This document shows, piece after piece, positions 8,101-16,212 of a stretch of DNA of 64,000 nucleotides. Origin of the DNA: Sediminivirga luteola. GTDB lineage: Bacteria; Actinomycetota; Actinomycetes; Actinomycetales; Brevibacteriaceae. Each line of letters starts with the position of its first letter. Positions within the stretch are counted from its first letter, which is position 1. The position numbers and the translations under genes are program-made. The DNA lies in assembly GCF_014639315.1 (NCBI RefSeq), contig NZ_BMFY01000019.1, positions 1-64,000 of the forward strand, written 5' to 3'. The notes under the pieces are model-generated. The model saw nothing but the letters and a program-made list of their open reading frames with translations, made no database searches and had not been told where the DNA came from.

Positions 8101-9914
8101 GGCCCTTCGGCCCAGGTCGCCTCGGCGTCCTGCCACTCGGCGTCCGCGTTCTCACGGACCTGCCAGGTGTAGGCCGGGGCCGGATTGCCGGTGGCCTCAG
8201 CAGTGAAGGTCACCGGCTGGTTCAGATCGGCATCGGCCGGCAGCTCGGGTTCGGTGACGAACTCCGGAGCCGAGGGCGCGAAATCGATCTCGATGGGCAT
8301 CGGCGGCTTGTGCTCCTGCATGCCACCGCAGCCTGTGGTGAAGTAGTGGGAGGCGAAACCGCCGCCGGCCATGAACTCGATGAACTCCGCCGGCCAGGAG
8401 CCGCTGGGGTGCTCGCAGGCCGGGAGTTCCATCTCCGTGCCGTAGAGCTCCGGCGGCTGGACGCCTTCGAAGTCCGATTCGATGCGCAGCCCGTCCTCGG
8501 ACAGCTCGACTTCCGAGAATGTGGCGATGGGCAGGCGTTCCGGACCGTGACCGCCGGTGGGATTGCCCTCCATATCGACGCCCCCGCCGGGGATCCGGGC
8601 CACCACGGTCAGCTCACCGGAGCCGTCCTCGTCGATGCTCAGCACTGGATCGCTGTAGAGCTGATCTGGTGCGCCGAAGTTCGCCGGGTAGGAGTTCAGG
8701 CCCCACTCGCCGGTGCCCTCCCAGGTGATGGTGCCTGCTCCGGTCTCCGGGTCGAGGGATCCGGTGCCGCCGTCGAAGACGCCGCCGAGGAACGCGGCAT
8801 CCGCGTCCGCGGGGTTCCCGGTGATGGACTGACCGTTGAAGGTGCGCACCGCGACGTTCTCGCCCTTCGCCCACTGGCGCCAGGTGGAGAAGACACCCCG
8901 CTGGGCATAGCCGCTGTAGGTCCACTGGAACTGAGCGCCCTCGACCTCCAGCAGCGGGTCCTCCTCGGGCAGCTGCCAGGAGACGGTGAGCGGGTTGGTC
9001 GGCTTCTTCCGGTCCACCACGCCGCCGGAGGAGTACCAGTAGGAGCCCTGACCGGTCAGGAAGTTGAACTCCACCCAGGACTGCGGGAAGGAGCCGGCAT
9101 GCTCCACGTCCCAGCGCGGAGGCATGGAGTCCACCGCGCCTTCACCCGGGTCGATCTCCACGCCCAGGTAGTCCGGGGTGACGGTGAAGCCGTCCTCGGT
9201 GATCTCCACATCGCTCAGGTCGGCGATGGTGATCTCCTGCGGTGCGATTTCCTCCCACAGGGTGGGATCGGACATCGAGGCGCCGTAGCCGGAGGCGGTG
9301 GCGGTGATGGTGCCGGTACCGTCGCCGTGCAGCTCCAGGGTGGGATCGGAGAAGGACCAGTAGGTCATGCCGCCGTAGTAGACGATGCTGACATCGCCGT
9401 CCCAGGAGATCTCCCCGGTCCCGGACTCCATGTCCACCGTGCCTGAGCCGCCGGAATAGACGAACTCGTTCTTGGTGGTGCTGTTACGGGCGGGTCCGCC
9501 GGTGGTCACACGGGTGCCGTCAGGGTTGTTCTCGTCGGCGAGCCGGGCATCGAGGCACTTGTTCTCCCAGGTGGGGGTCAGCCAGTCGCCGTCGGCTCCG
9601 GGTTTGCGGATGGAGACGTTGCCGTCTTCGGCCTTGTACCACTGCTCGGCGTCTGCGGCGCTCCAGACCTTGGACGAGCCGAGATCCCCGACCTTGCCGG
9701 CGACCAGGAAGTTGCAGCCCCCGAAGAAGGCACCCCCGCCGGATTCGTCATTGATCGACCAGGAGAACTCGACGTCCTCCACGGTCACCTCGGCGGCCTG
9801 GGCCGCGCTGAGCGGCAGCAGGCCCGCGCCCGCGCCGAGCAGCACTGCGCCGCCGGCGGCAGCGAGCCAGGACCGTAGCCGGCCAGGACCCCCTGTCGTG
9901 GTCACTGTATTCAT
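5175..9914 (-). CDS. Large LPXTG-anchored HtaA-like haem-binding surface protein with Ig-like domains
   Basis: A 1579-aa secreted, sortase-anchored protein. Order: signal peptide ending AAQA near residue 41; HtaA-like domain to about 320 with the YYGGMTYW core; a second, diverged HtaA-like domain (about 324-545); three Ig-like domains to about 830; a beta domain (about 840-960); a Pro-Thr-Glu linker; a beta domain (about 1057-1199); another linker; two small beta domains (about 1305-1495); a Gly/Ser/Pro linker; LPKTG near 1546, a membrane segment and an Arg tail. HtaA proteins bind haem at the cell surface in Corynebacterium. The start at 9914 is preferred over the ATG at 9929 because that ATG overlaps the GGAGAA ribosome-binding site. 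Haem binding is inferred from family resemblance and the hmu neighbourhood. Confidence 0.82.
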   Translation of the reverse strand: MNTVTTTGGPGRLRSWLAAAGGAVLLGAGAGLLPLSAAQAAEVTVEDVEFSWSINDESGGGAFFGGCNFLVAGKVGDLGSSKVWSAADAEQWYKAEDGNVSIRKPGADGDWLTPTWENKCLDARLADENNPDGTRVTTGGPARNSTTKNEFVYSGGSGTVDMESGTGEISWDGDVSIVYYGGMTYWSFSDPTLELHGDGTGTITATASGYGASMSDPTLWEEIAPQEITIADLSDVEITEDGFTVTPDYLGVEIDPGEGAVDSMPPRWDVEHAGSFPQSWVEFNFLTGQGSYWYSSGGVVDRKKPTNPLTVSWQLPEEDPLLEVEGAQFQWTYSGYAQRGVFSTWRQWAKGENVAVRTFNGQSITGNPADADAAFLGGVFDGGTGSLDPETGAGTITWEGTGEWGLNSYPANFGAPDQLYSDPVLSIDEDGSGELTVVARIPGGGVDMEGNPTGGHGPERLPIATFSEVELSEDGLRIESDFEGVQPPELYGTEMELPACEHPSGSWPAEFIEFMAGGGFASHYFTTGCGGMQEHKPPMPIEIDFAPSAPEFVTEPELPADADLNQPVTFTAEATGNPAPAYTWQVRENADAEWQDAEATWAEGPGSRLVLEAGTASVGTQIRVTATNGHGDVVSGTTIDGTEPVLTQQPANRRIGLGSSTYFQVRAAGIPEPAVTWQRSDDGGETWTDLGEGIAGSRDDEHRYPVDEPSLEDSGALFRAVLTNSAGQVFSDAATLEVVLEMPNITQQPSDALRYEGESISISFAQDALPYPEREWQYSPDGEEWTVLQDRTGTTLPLSDLKAEDSGWYRVLLTNGAGSVLSEAARLTVLPAPETRQVATRPAAPIPVAEEGQTSFEYRAGGFTVDDGTPAGNAYIAVMRAEDWQPGQAPAVAENGLPADPLARGTMIRSNLERGNGIWGSTLRIPEGALEPGVEYGIAVFHQNPAERYWDFWQPLEFDFGDEQEPSPTPPAEEPTEEPTESPTGEPTAEPTSTPTEDPGTEPSTEPTEEPTGAPTDEPTTGPTAEPSPEPTSGPTDEPTVEPTPGPTEEPAPEPEGRVEVSQDEFVIGEESTVTVTGTGFTASGREGSYGPAAGTEPGFYVGFGDFAEDWRPSAGAPSSARTWLTSFWAIPQAAYDALDEDDRDRYIPFDLEAGTFEAELEVAHPEQVDGILGVYTLAAGGGTVAGYETATPLRFAEPSPGTPEPSQEPTPVPTDGPNEPSPSPDPEPTAGPSDPEPSPEPTDAPGEPEPTDAPGEPGPTDAPTVEPTAPAPSPEPTDEPTAEPSEQPSEPGSPGEPGQPAEPGEDITVEVDAGKPGAPIRVSGLDAYEGQEIRAELHSEPVDLGAVTVRDGVAVFTVPDIAPGTHTLFVFDAEGTVLYEGEFEVLAADDPGTPAEPSLAVAPERITPEAFVDPERGVIATASGIEPGGEVTFVVTPDGDAVTGLSETVTADEDGQASFRIYGVEPADPSIYLGAYTVRVEGTDLSATFEVAADAPVEPAPGGGPDGEPAPGGDPAGEPGGSVPDGSGGSEPGGSGSGSGSGGGTLPKTGSELAGLGLGLVLIAAGAAGLHFGRRRDG

Positions 9915-9990
9915 GTATGTTTTCTCCATCGTCGGGTGGCCCGTCCGCTCAGCGCGCGAATGCTCGCGGACGGGACACGTGGTGATGAAC

Positions 9991-10007
9991 GGCCACCTCA
10001 GGTGGCC
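9991..10007. promoter_or_regulatory. Perfect 8-bp inverted repeat upstream of the large HtaA-like gene
   Basis: GGCCACCT-C-AGGTGGCC, a perfect dyad with a 1-bp centre, lies about 77 nt upstream of the start at 9914. Its tight spacing suggests a repressor site rather than a hairpin. Whether it is an iron-regulated operator is unknown; it does not match the DtxR consensus well. Confidence 0.45.
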
Positions 10008-10085
10008 GTGCCTCCCTCAGGGGAGCTGCCGGATCCGTTGGAGCGGGCCCGGCGGCACAGCACGCAGAGTCGTGCCGTGGCATGA

Positions 10086-10172
10086 GTGAGGGCGGGCAGC
10101 GTGCATGCTGCCCGCCCTCACGTGCTCTGCCGGCTCAGGGGGAGGTCGTCCTTACGGCGGACCTCCCCCTGA
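10086..10172. terminator. Two strong tandem hairpins after the second HtaA-like gene
   Basis: The hairpin nearer the gene has perfect 13-bp arms at 10135-10147 and 10160-10172, starting 21 nt past the stop of the gene ending at 10193. A second has perfect 15-bp arms at 10086-10100 and 10107-10121 around a 6-nt loop. Together they should insulate the two minus-strand HtaA-like genes from each other. Confidence 0.8.
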
Positions 10173-10192
10173 TGCCAGCGTTCGTTCTCGGA

Positions 10193-12604
10193 TCAGGCAG
10201 TCCGTCGGCGGGTCATGGCGATCGCTGCCGCGCCGGCTGCGATCAGCGCCAGGCCCGCGCCCAGACCAGCCAGCTCGGCACCAGTCCGCGGCAGGCTGCT
10301 ACCCCCACCGGAACCAGAACCGCCGTCACCGGAGCCGGAACCGCCGCCGTCGCCGGAGCCGGGCTGGCCCGGATCGGCATCGTCTGCGACCTCGAACGAC
10401 GCCGACAGATCCGTGCCGTCGATCGTCACTGAGTACTGACCGACGTACACACTCGGATCAGCCGGATTCGTGCCGTAGATGACGAACTGGGCGGTACCGT
10501 CCTGGTCTACCTGGACGGTCTCTTCCAGACCGGTGACGTTCTCCCCCTCGGGCGTCACCACGAACGTGACACTCTCACCGGCGGTGAATCCGCTCGCGGT
10601 GGCCCTCACGCCCTGCTCCGGATCCACGAACGCCTCCGGAGTGACCCGCTCCGGTGCCACGCTCAACGCCGGCTCGGCCGGGGCGTCATCGGCGAGGACC
10701 TCGAACGGCGTGGAGAACACCACTGTCTCACCCTGGAACACCGTGAACGTGTGCTCACCGGCGTCGATCTCCGGGACGGTGAACGTCACCGCACCCTCGT
10801 CCACCGTGGCGGTGCCCAGGTCGACCGGGTCGGAGTTGAACTGGCCGCGGAGCTCGTCGCCTTCGTACTCCTCCAGTCCGGTGACGGTGATCGGGTCACC
10901 GGGATGACCGGAGGTGACATCCACCTGGATACCGGTACCGGGCTCAGTCGGATCCGTGGTGGGCTCGGTCGGTGCCGGGGTGGTCGGCTCCGGCTCCGTG
11001 GGCGCCGGGGTCGTCGGTTCCGGCTCAGTCGGATCCGTGGTGGGCTCCGGCTCCGTCGGGTCCGTGGTCGGCGCCGGCTCAGTCGGGTCCGTGGTGGGTT
11101 CCGGCTCGGTCGGCGCCGGGGTGGTCGGCTCGGGCTCAGTCGGTGCCGGAGTGGTGGGCTCAGGCTCCGTCGGTACAGGGGTCGTGGGCTCGGGCTCGGT
11201 CGGTGCCGGAGTGGTCGGCTCGGGCTCCGGTTCGGTGAAGGTCAGCGGCGTGTAGGTCTCGTAGCCGGGCACGGCCGCGCCTCCACCGGGGTAGGTGTAG
11301 ATGCCGAGGTTGCCGGTGACCTCATCGGGATAGGAGACGGTCAGCTCGACTTCGAAGTTCCCGTTCTCATCGATCAGCGCGGTGCCGTTCTCCCCGATCA
11401 GCTCGCGGCTCTGGGCCGGCAGCGCCCAGACGACCTGGCCGTCGACGACCTTACGGTCCGAGGACGAAGCGCCCTCGGAGGGCTTCCACTGCTCGGCGAA
11501 GTCGCCGAACGCCACATAGGCGCCCGGCTGTTGGCCGACCAGCGGCGGCCGGGACGGCGTATTGGCCGTCGGCGTGAAGCCCGTGCCGGTCACCGTGACC
11601 GTGGCCTCCTCGTCGGTGGTGAACTCAGTCTGCGAGACGGTCACCTGGCCCTGCGGTTCCTCGATCGGCTCCGGCTCGGGCTCAGGGGCCTCATAGGTGT
11701 AGGAGACGCTCAGCGGGTTCGCCGGCTTGTGCCGGTCGACCTGACCGCCGGAGGAGTACCAGTACGCCGCCTGCCCGGTCTCGATGTTGAAATCGATCCA
11801 GCTCTGCGGGAACGAACCCCAGTGGTCCCCGGAGCGGATCTGCGGCCCGGAGGGCCCGTCGGCCTCGACCTCGATCTCGACGCCCAGGTAGTCCGGGGTG
11901 ACCTCGAAGCCGTCCTCGGTGACCTCGACGCCGGTGAGCGTGGCGACCTCGATCTCGCGGGGCTCGAGCTCCACCCACTTGCTCAGATCGAACATGTCCG
12001 CGCCGTAACCGGAGGCGGTGCCGGTGACCACGCCGGTTCCATCGGCAGAGACACTGAGCTCCAGGTCACTGAGCGACCAGTACGTCATGCCGCCGTAGAA
12101 GACGATGGTGAAGGAGCCGTCCCAGCTGATCTCCGCGGTGCCGGCTTCCGGATCGACCGTGCCGGTGCCGTTCTCGATGACGACCTCGTTGCCGGAGAAG
12201 CGGTCGTTGCTCGGCGGGGTGGTGCTGCCGCCGTCGGGCGCCTGGCACTTCGTCTGCCAGGTCGGGGTGACCCAGCCGCCGTCGGCATCGGGCTTGCGGA
12301 TAGAGACATTGCCCTCCGAGGTGGAGTACAGCTCCTCGGCCTCCTCGGCCGTCCACACGGTCGCTCCGCCGTTGTCACCGGCGACGCCGGCGCTGAGGAA
12401 GTTGCAGCCGCCGTAGAAGGCGCTGTTACCGGACTCGTCGTTGATGCTCCAGGCGAACACCGCGTCGTCCACGGTGGCTTCGGCCGCCTGTGCCGCCGTC
12501 AGCGGCAGCAGGCCGCCCGCCGCGCCGAGCAGCAACGCGCCGCTGGCGGCGGCGAGCCCGCGCCGCAGGCGCGACGGGGCTGCCGTACTCATCTCTGTGC
12601 TCAT
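10193..12604 (-). CDS. LPXTG-anchored HtaA-like haem-binding surface protein
   Basis: An 803-aa secreted protein. Order: signal peptide ending AAQA near residue 40; one HtaA-like domain (about 45-302) with FYGGCNFLSAG and FYGGMTYW motifs; a beta domain (about 318-459); a Pro-Thr-Glu linker with many PEPTTPAPTE-type repeats (about 460-558); two small beta domains also found in the larger paralogue at 5175; then LPRTG near 770, a membrane segment and an Arg-rich tail, so sortase should attach it to peptidoglycan. The start at 12604 has GGAG five bases upstream; the open frame's earlier Met does not. Parts of its HtaA-like domain are almost identical in DNA to the gene at 17516. The gene is divergent from hmuT, with iron-box-like sequences between. 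Confidence 0.85.
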   Translation of the reverse strand: MSTEMSTAAPSRLRRGLAAASGALLLGAAGGLLPLTAAQAAEATVDDAVFAWSINDESGNSAFYGGCNFLSAGVAGDNGGATVWTAEEAEELYSTSEGNVSIRKPDADGGWVTPTWQTKCQAPDGGSTTPPSNDRFSGNEVVIENGTGTVDPEAGTAEISWDGSFTIVFYGGMTYWSLSDLELSVSADGTGVVTGTASGYGADMFDLSKWVELEPREIEVATLTGVEVTEDGFEVTPDYLGVEIEVEADGPSGPQIRSGDHWGSFPQSWIDFNIETGQAAYWYSSGGQVDRHKPANPLSVSYTYEAPEPEPEPIEEPQGQVTVSQTEFTTDEEATVTVTGTGFTPTANTPSRPPLVGQQPGAYVAFGDFAEQWKPSEGASSSDRKVVDGQVVWALPAQSRELIGENGTALIDENGNFEVELTVSYPDEVTGNLGIYTYPGGGAAVPGYETYTPLTFTEPEPEPTTPAPTEPEPTTPVPTEPEPTTPAPTEPEPTTPAPTEPEPTTDPTEPAPTTDPTEPEPTTDPTEPEPTTPAPTEPEPTTPAPTEPTTDPTEPGTGIQVDVTSGHPGDPITVTGLEEYEGDELRGQFNSDPVDLGTATVDEGAVTFTVPEIDAGEHTFTVFQGETVVFSTPFEVLADDAPAEPALSVAPERVTPEAFVDPEQGVRATASGFTAGESVTFVVTPEGENVTGLEETVQVDQDGTAQFVIYGTNPADPSVYVGQYSVTIDGTDLSASFEVADDADPGQPGSGDGGGSGSGDGGSGSGGGSSLPRTGAELAGLGAGLALIAAGAAAIAMTRRRTA

Positions 12605-12938
12605 GAACTCTCCATCGTTGTGCAGTGCCAAGGGCATACGCGACGGCACAAGGAATGTAGGTATGTCTTGGCTCATATCAGGTATGCCTTGCTTTATGTA
12701 GGCGAGGCCAGCTTATACTCAACTCTCGGCGAATGTGAAGGTTTTGTTATGGTGACCCTTCTCATTCAATCGTGAGCCTTCACTAGTATTGCTTAGGCTC
12801 ACCTGAACATGTCACGATCGAAGGCGAAGCGTCGGTCGGCTGTCAACCCGGCAGCCCCGGCAGCCCCGATAACGCCGGCACTGCCGGTGCTGCCGGGAGG
12901 ACCGCGACACCTCATGACTGGAAAGCTGGAGACAGACC
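12605..12938. promoter_or_regulatory. Divergent iron-responsive-looking promoter region between the HtaA-like gene and hmuT
   Basis: On the hmuT side, the sequence at 12788-12806 contains TTAGGCTCACCT and matches the DtxR/IdeR consensus at about 14 of 19 positions. It pairs with GTGAGCCT at 12772-12779, making an 8-bp dyad with AGGCTCAC (12795-12802); TAGTAT at 12784-12789 could be the -10 box. On the other side, AGGTATGYCTTG occurs as direct repeats at 12659-12670 and 12680-12691, 21 bp apart, and resembles half of an iron box. Repression by a DtxR-type protein under iron sufficiency is inferred. Confidence 0.65.
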
Positions 12939-14198
12939 GTGCCCCTGCCCCGTGTGCTCCGCCGCTTCAAGCGCAGCACCGTACGCCGGTTCGGCTGGAC
13001 GGCCGGCGCCGTGGCGGCGGCGATGTTCCTCTGGGTCAACGGGTTCCACAACATCGGCACCATCGACACTGCCAGCGCCGCGGAATGCGCGATGCCGGAG
13101 CCCCAGACCGCTGCGCAGGAACCCGATGTGCCGGACGTGAACTCGGGCGACCTCACACCGCCGCGGGAGATCACCGGCCCCACCACGGCCTACACCCGCA
13201 CCAGCGCGATCCCGCCGGTGACCACCGCCCCCGAGGAGGTCCAGCGGCTCCCCGTCACGGTCGGGAGCGCCGACGGCCCGGAACAGACCGTCACGGACAC
13301 CACCCGGATCCTGGCGCTCAACCAGAACGGCGGGCTCGCCGCGGCCGCCATCGGCCTGGGCTTCGGCTGCAACCTGATCGGCCGGGACATCGCGACGAAC
13401 TACCCGGCGCTCATGCCCGGCAACGATGACATCCCGCTCGTCACGCAGAACGGTCACGAGCTCAACGCCGAGGCGATCCTGAACCTCTCTCCGACCGTCG
13501 TCCTCACCGATTCCACCGTCGGCCCCTACGATGTCCAGCTCCAGCTCCGCGAAGCCGGCATCCCCGTGATCATGGCGCCCGTCGTCTACGAGGGCGGGGT
13601 CGAAGCGGTTGGCGAGCAGCTGAGGTTCGTGGCCCGGGCGCTCGGGGTGCCCGATGTCGGCGAGGCACTGGCCGAGCGCACGCAGGACGAGATCAACGGC
13701 ACGATCCAGGCGATCGGCAAGATGGCGCCGTCCGATCCCGAAGAGAAGCCGCGCGTGGTGTTCCTGTACCTGCGCGGCAGCATCTACTACTGGTTCGGCA
13801 TCGATTCCGGGGCGGACTCGATCATCCAGGCCATCTCCGCCCGCGACGTCGCCACGGAGGTCGGCTTCGAGGGCATGTCCCCGACCAACGCCGAGGCGCT
13901 CATCAAGGCCAGCCCCGACGTCATCATCGTGATGACCCTCGGACTGGCCTCCGTCGGCGGCCTGGACGAAGCGCTCGAGCTGCCCGGCATCAAGCAGACC
14001 CCGGCGGGGAGGAACCAGCGCATCGTCGACATGAGCGATTACGAGGTGATGAGCTTCGGGCCACGCACCGCCAGCGTCCTGGCCGCGCTCGCCACCGCCA
14101 TCTACGCCCCTGAGCTCTCCTACCAGCCCGATACCCCGCCGGAGGCCATCGACCGGCGCCTGCGGGAGATCGAGCAGGAGAGGGAAGAAGAGTCATGA
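12939..14198 (+). CDS. hmuT: Haem ABC transporter substrate-binding protein HmuT
   Basis: A 419-aa haem-binding component, starting at GTG with GGAG seven bases upstream. A basic N-terminus and a hydrophobic stretch (about residues 20-34) precede a long spacer. The binding-protein-2 fold follows, with NGHELNAEAILNL (His173) and YLRGSIYYWFG (Tyr283/284), which align with the axial His and Tyr ligands of corynebacterial HmuT. The stop overlaps the hmuU start (ATGA). Unlike classical HmuT there is no lipobox near the end of the hydrophobic segment; Cys50 sits in SAAEC, a poor match, so the protein may be anchored by its N-terminal helix. The role should be to accept haem from the HtaA-like proteins. 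Confidence 0.87.
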   Translation: MPLPRVLRRFKRSTVRRFGWTAGAVAAAMFLWVNGFHNIGTIDTASAAECAMPEPQTAAQEPDVPDVNSGDLTPPREITGPTTAYTRTSAIPPVTTAPEEVQRLPVTVGSADGPEQTVTDTTRILALNQNGGLAAAAIGLGFGCNLIGRDIATNYPALMPGNDDIPLVTQNGHELNAEAILNLSPTVVLTDSTVGPYDVQLQLREAGIPVIMAPVVYEGGVEAVGEQLRFVARALGVPDVGEALAERTQDEINGTIQAIGKMAPSDPEEKPRVVFLYLRGSIYYWFGIDSGADSIIQAISARDVATEVGFEGMSPTNAEALIKASPDVIIVMTLGLASVGGLDEALELPGIKQTPAGRNQRIVDMSDYEVMSFGPRTASVLAALATAIYAPELSYQPDTPPEAIDRRLREIEQEREEES

Positions 14199-15367
14199 CC
14201 GCCACCCACGGAATCACCGCTCCCGGGGCGGATCCCGCGAACACCGCGCCGCGTAGACCCCGGGGCCGCATGCCCGGACGCCTCGACCTGAGCCCGGCCG
14301 CACCGGAACCGGACGAGGCCGGCCGGAGGGCCGGCAAGGGCAAGATAGGCCTGCTGATGACCGTGCTCACGGTCGGCCTGCTGGTGGCTTGCCTGGTCTC
14401 CGGCATGATCGGCCAGCTCTTCATCCCGCCAGCCCAGGTGCTCGGCGCGCTGCTGCACTCGGTGGGCCTGGACTGGCTGTCGGCCCCGGAACACGAATTC
14501 GGCACCGCAGCGCTCTACGAGGTCCGTTTCCCGCGCATCGTCCTGACCGTCCTGGTCGGAGCCGCGCTGGCCATTGCCGGCGCCATCATGCAGGGCATCT
14601 TCGGCAACCCGCTGGCAGAACCCGGCACCGTCGGCGTCTCCTCCGGCGCCGCCGTCGGCGCCAGCTTCGCCATCCTGTACGGTTTCACCTTCCTGGGCGC
14701 GTATACGATCCCCGCCTTCGCGTTCGTCTCCGGGCTCATCACCACCTTCCTGGTGTACGGGCTCTCCCGCTCCCAGGGCCGCACCGAGGTCGTCACCCTC
14801 GTCCTGACCGGCGTCGCGGTCAACGCCGTGTGCGGGGCGCTCATCGCCTTCATCGTCTTCCGCGCGCCCACCCAGGCCCGCGAGCAGATCGTCTTCTGGC
14901 AGATGGGGAGCCTGAACGGCAGCCGCTGGGACCAGGTGATGATCGTCGCACCGCTCATCGTCGGCGGCATCCTGCTGTCCCTCATGCTGGCACGCAACCT
15001 GGACCTGCTCTCCCTCGGGGAGAAAGCGGCCCGGCACCTGGGCGTCCACGTCGAACGGCTGCGGTTCCTCGCGATGGCCTACGTCGCGCTCCTGGTCTCC
15101 GCGGCAGTGGCCTTCGCCGGCATCATCGCCTTCGTCGGACTCGTGGTGCCCCATCTGATCCGCATGCTGATCGGACCGGGCCACCGGGCGCTGCTGCCGG
15201 CCTCGGTCATCGGCGGGGCCCTGCTGCTGACCCTGGCGGATCTCGGGGCGCGCACCCTGGTGGAGTTCGCCGACCTGCCCATCGGCATGCTCACCTCGAT
15301 GGTGGGCGGACCGTTCTTCTTCTACCTGCTGCGCCGGTCCCGCCGCAGCGCCGGGGGGTGGGCCTGA
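14195..15367 (+). CDS. hmuU: Haem ABC transporter permease HmuU (FecCD family)
   Basis: A 390-aa polytopic membrane protein of the FecCD/BtuC permease family with a roughly 50-residue polar N-terminal extension. Family segments include FPRIVLTVLVGAALAIAGA, the GNPLAEPGTVGVSSGA loop and the GLVVPHLIRMLIGPGHR coupling region that contacts the ATPase. As a dimer it forms the channel that moves haem from HmuT into the cytoplasm. It overlaps hmuT by 4 nt and hmuV by 1 nt (TGATG), which indicates translational coupling. Confidence 0.92.
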   Translation: MTATHGITAPGADPANTAPRRPRGRMPGRLDLSPAAPEPDEAGRRAGKGKIGLLMTVLTVGLLVACLVSGMIGQLFIPPAQVLGALLHSVGLDWLSAPEHEFGTAALYEVRFPRIVLTVLVGAALAIAGAIMQGIFGNPLAEPGTVGVSSGAAVGASFAILYGFTFLGAYTIPAFAFVSGLITTFLVYGLSRSQGRTEVVTLVLTGVAVNAVCGALIAFIVFRAPTQAREQIVFWQMGSLNGSRWDQVMIVAPLIVGGILLSLMLARNLDLLSLGEKAARHLGVHVERLRFLAMAYVALLVSAAVAFAGIIAFVGLVVPHLIRMLIGPGHRALLPASVIGGALLLTLADLGARTLVEFADLPIGMLTSMVGGPFFFYLLRRSRRSAGGWA

Positions 15368-16212
15368 TGGCGGTCTCCGTGCATCGTGCCCCGCGCCGCC
15401 CCGGCCGCCACGAACCCGGTGCCACGGTGCTCTCGATCCGCGACGTCTCGGTCGAGTTCGGCGAGAAGCGCGTCCTCGACGCGGTCGACCTCGACATCCG
15501 GGCCGGCGAGGTGCTGGCGCTCGTGGGACCCAACGGCGCCGGCAAGTCCACGCTGATCAACGTGATCACCTCCGATGTGGACGCCGTCTCCGGCAGCGTC
15601 ACCCTGGACGGCTTCCCCAACCACGCCTGGACCTACAAGGAGCTGGCCATGCGCCGGGCGGTGCTGCTCCAGCAGGTGGACATCGCCTTCCCCTTCACGG
15701 TCGAAGAGGTCGTGGACATGGGCCGCGCGCCCTGGCGCGGTTCCCCGCAGGCCCGTGCCGATGAGACGATCATCGGCGGCGCCCTGCACCGGACCGAGAC
15801 GGAGCAGTTCGTCGAACGGAAGTACACCTCCCTCTCCGGCGGCGAACGCGCCCGGGTGGCGCTGGCGCGGGTGCTGGCGCAGACCTCCTCCATCATGCTG
15901 CTGGACGAGCCCACCGCGCCGATGGACATCCGGCACCAGGAACTCGTCCTGGGGGTCGCCAGGGAGTACGCCGCGACCGGCTGCGCCGTCGTCATCATCG
16001 TCCACAACCTGGATCTCGCCGGCGCCTACGCCGACCGGGTGGCGATGCTCTCCGCGGGCAGGATCGTCGCCGACGGCCCGCCCGCCGAGGTGCTCACCGC
16101 AGATCTCATCTCCCGGGTCTACGACTACCCCGTCCGCATCCTGACCGACCCGGACACCGGGGCGCCCATCGTGGTGCCCGTACGCACGCATCGAGGGAAG
16201 ACCGCATCATGA
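15367..16212 (+). CDS. hmuV: Haem ABC transporter ATPase HmuV
   Basis: A 281-aa ABC ATPase. Walker A is GPNGAGKST (residues 54-62), the signature is LSGGERARV, Walker B is IMLLDEPTA, and the switch His lies in VHNLDLA. It powers haem import with HmuU. The start at 15367 overlaps the hmuU stop; the open frame extends far upstream only as a shadow of hmuU. Its stop overlaps the next start (ATGA), so the following accessory gene belongs to the same operon. Confidence 0.93.
   Translation: MAVSVHRAPRRPGRHEPGATVLSIRDVSVEFGEKRVLDAVDLDIRAGEVLALVGPNGAGKSTLINVITSDVDAVSGSVTLDGFPNHAWTYKELAMRRAVLLQQVDIAFPFTVEEVVDMGRAPWRGSPQARADETIIGGALHRTETEQFVERKYTSLSGGERARVALARVLAQTSSIMLLDEPTAPMDIRHQELVLGVAREYAATGCAVVIIVHNLDLAGAYADRVAMLSAGRIVADGPPAEVLTADLISRVYDYPVRILTDPDTGAPIVVPVRTHRGKTAS

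Noticed and set aside
7053-9446. Long plus-strand open frames opposite the HtaA-like genes (also 10751-12775)
   Set aside because: Composition is that of antisense shadows, while the minus strand shows signal peptide, domains and LPXTG anchors in the right order.
9991-10007. The GGCCACCTCAGGTGGCC dyad as a DtxR box
   Set aside because: It is a perfect inverted repeat but lacks the AGGTTAG/CTAACCT core; kept only as an unassigned operator.
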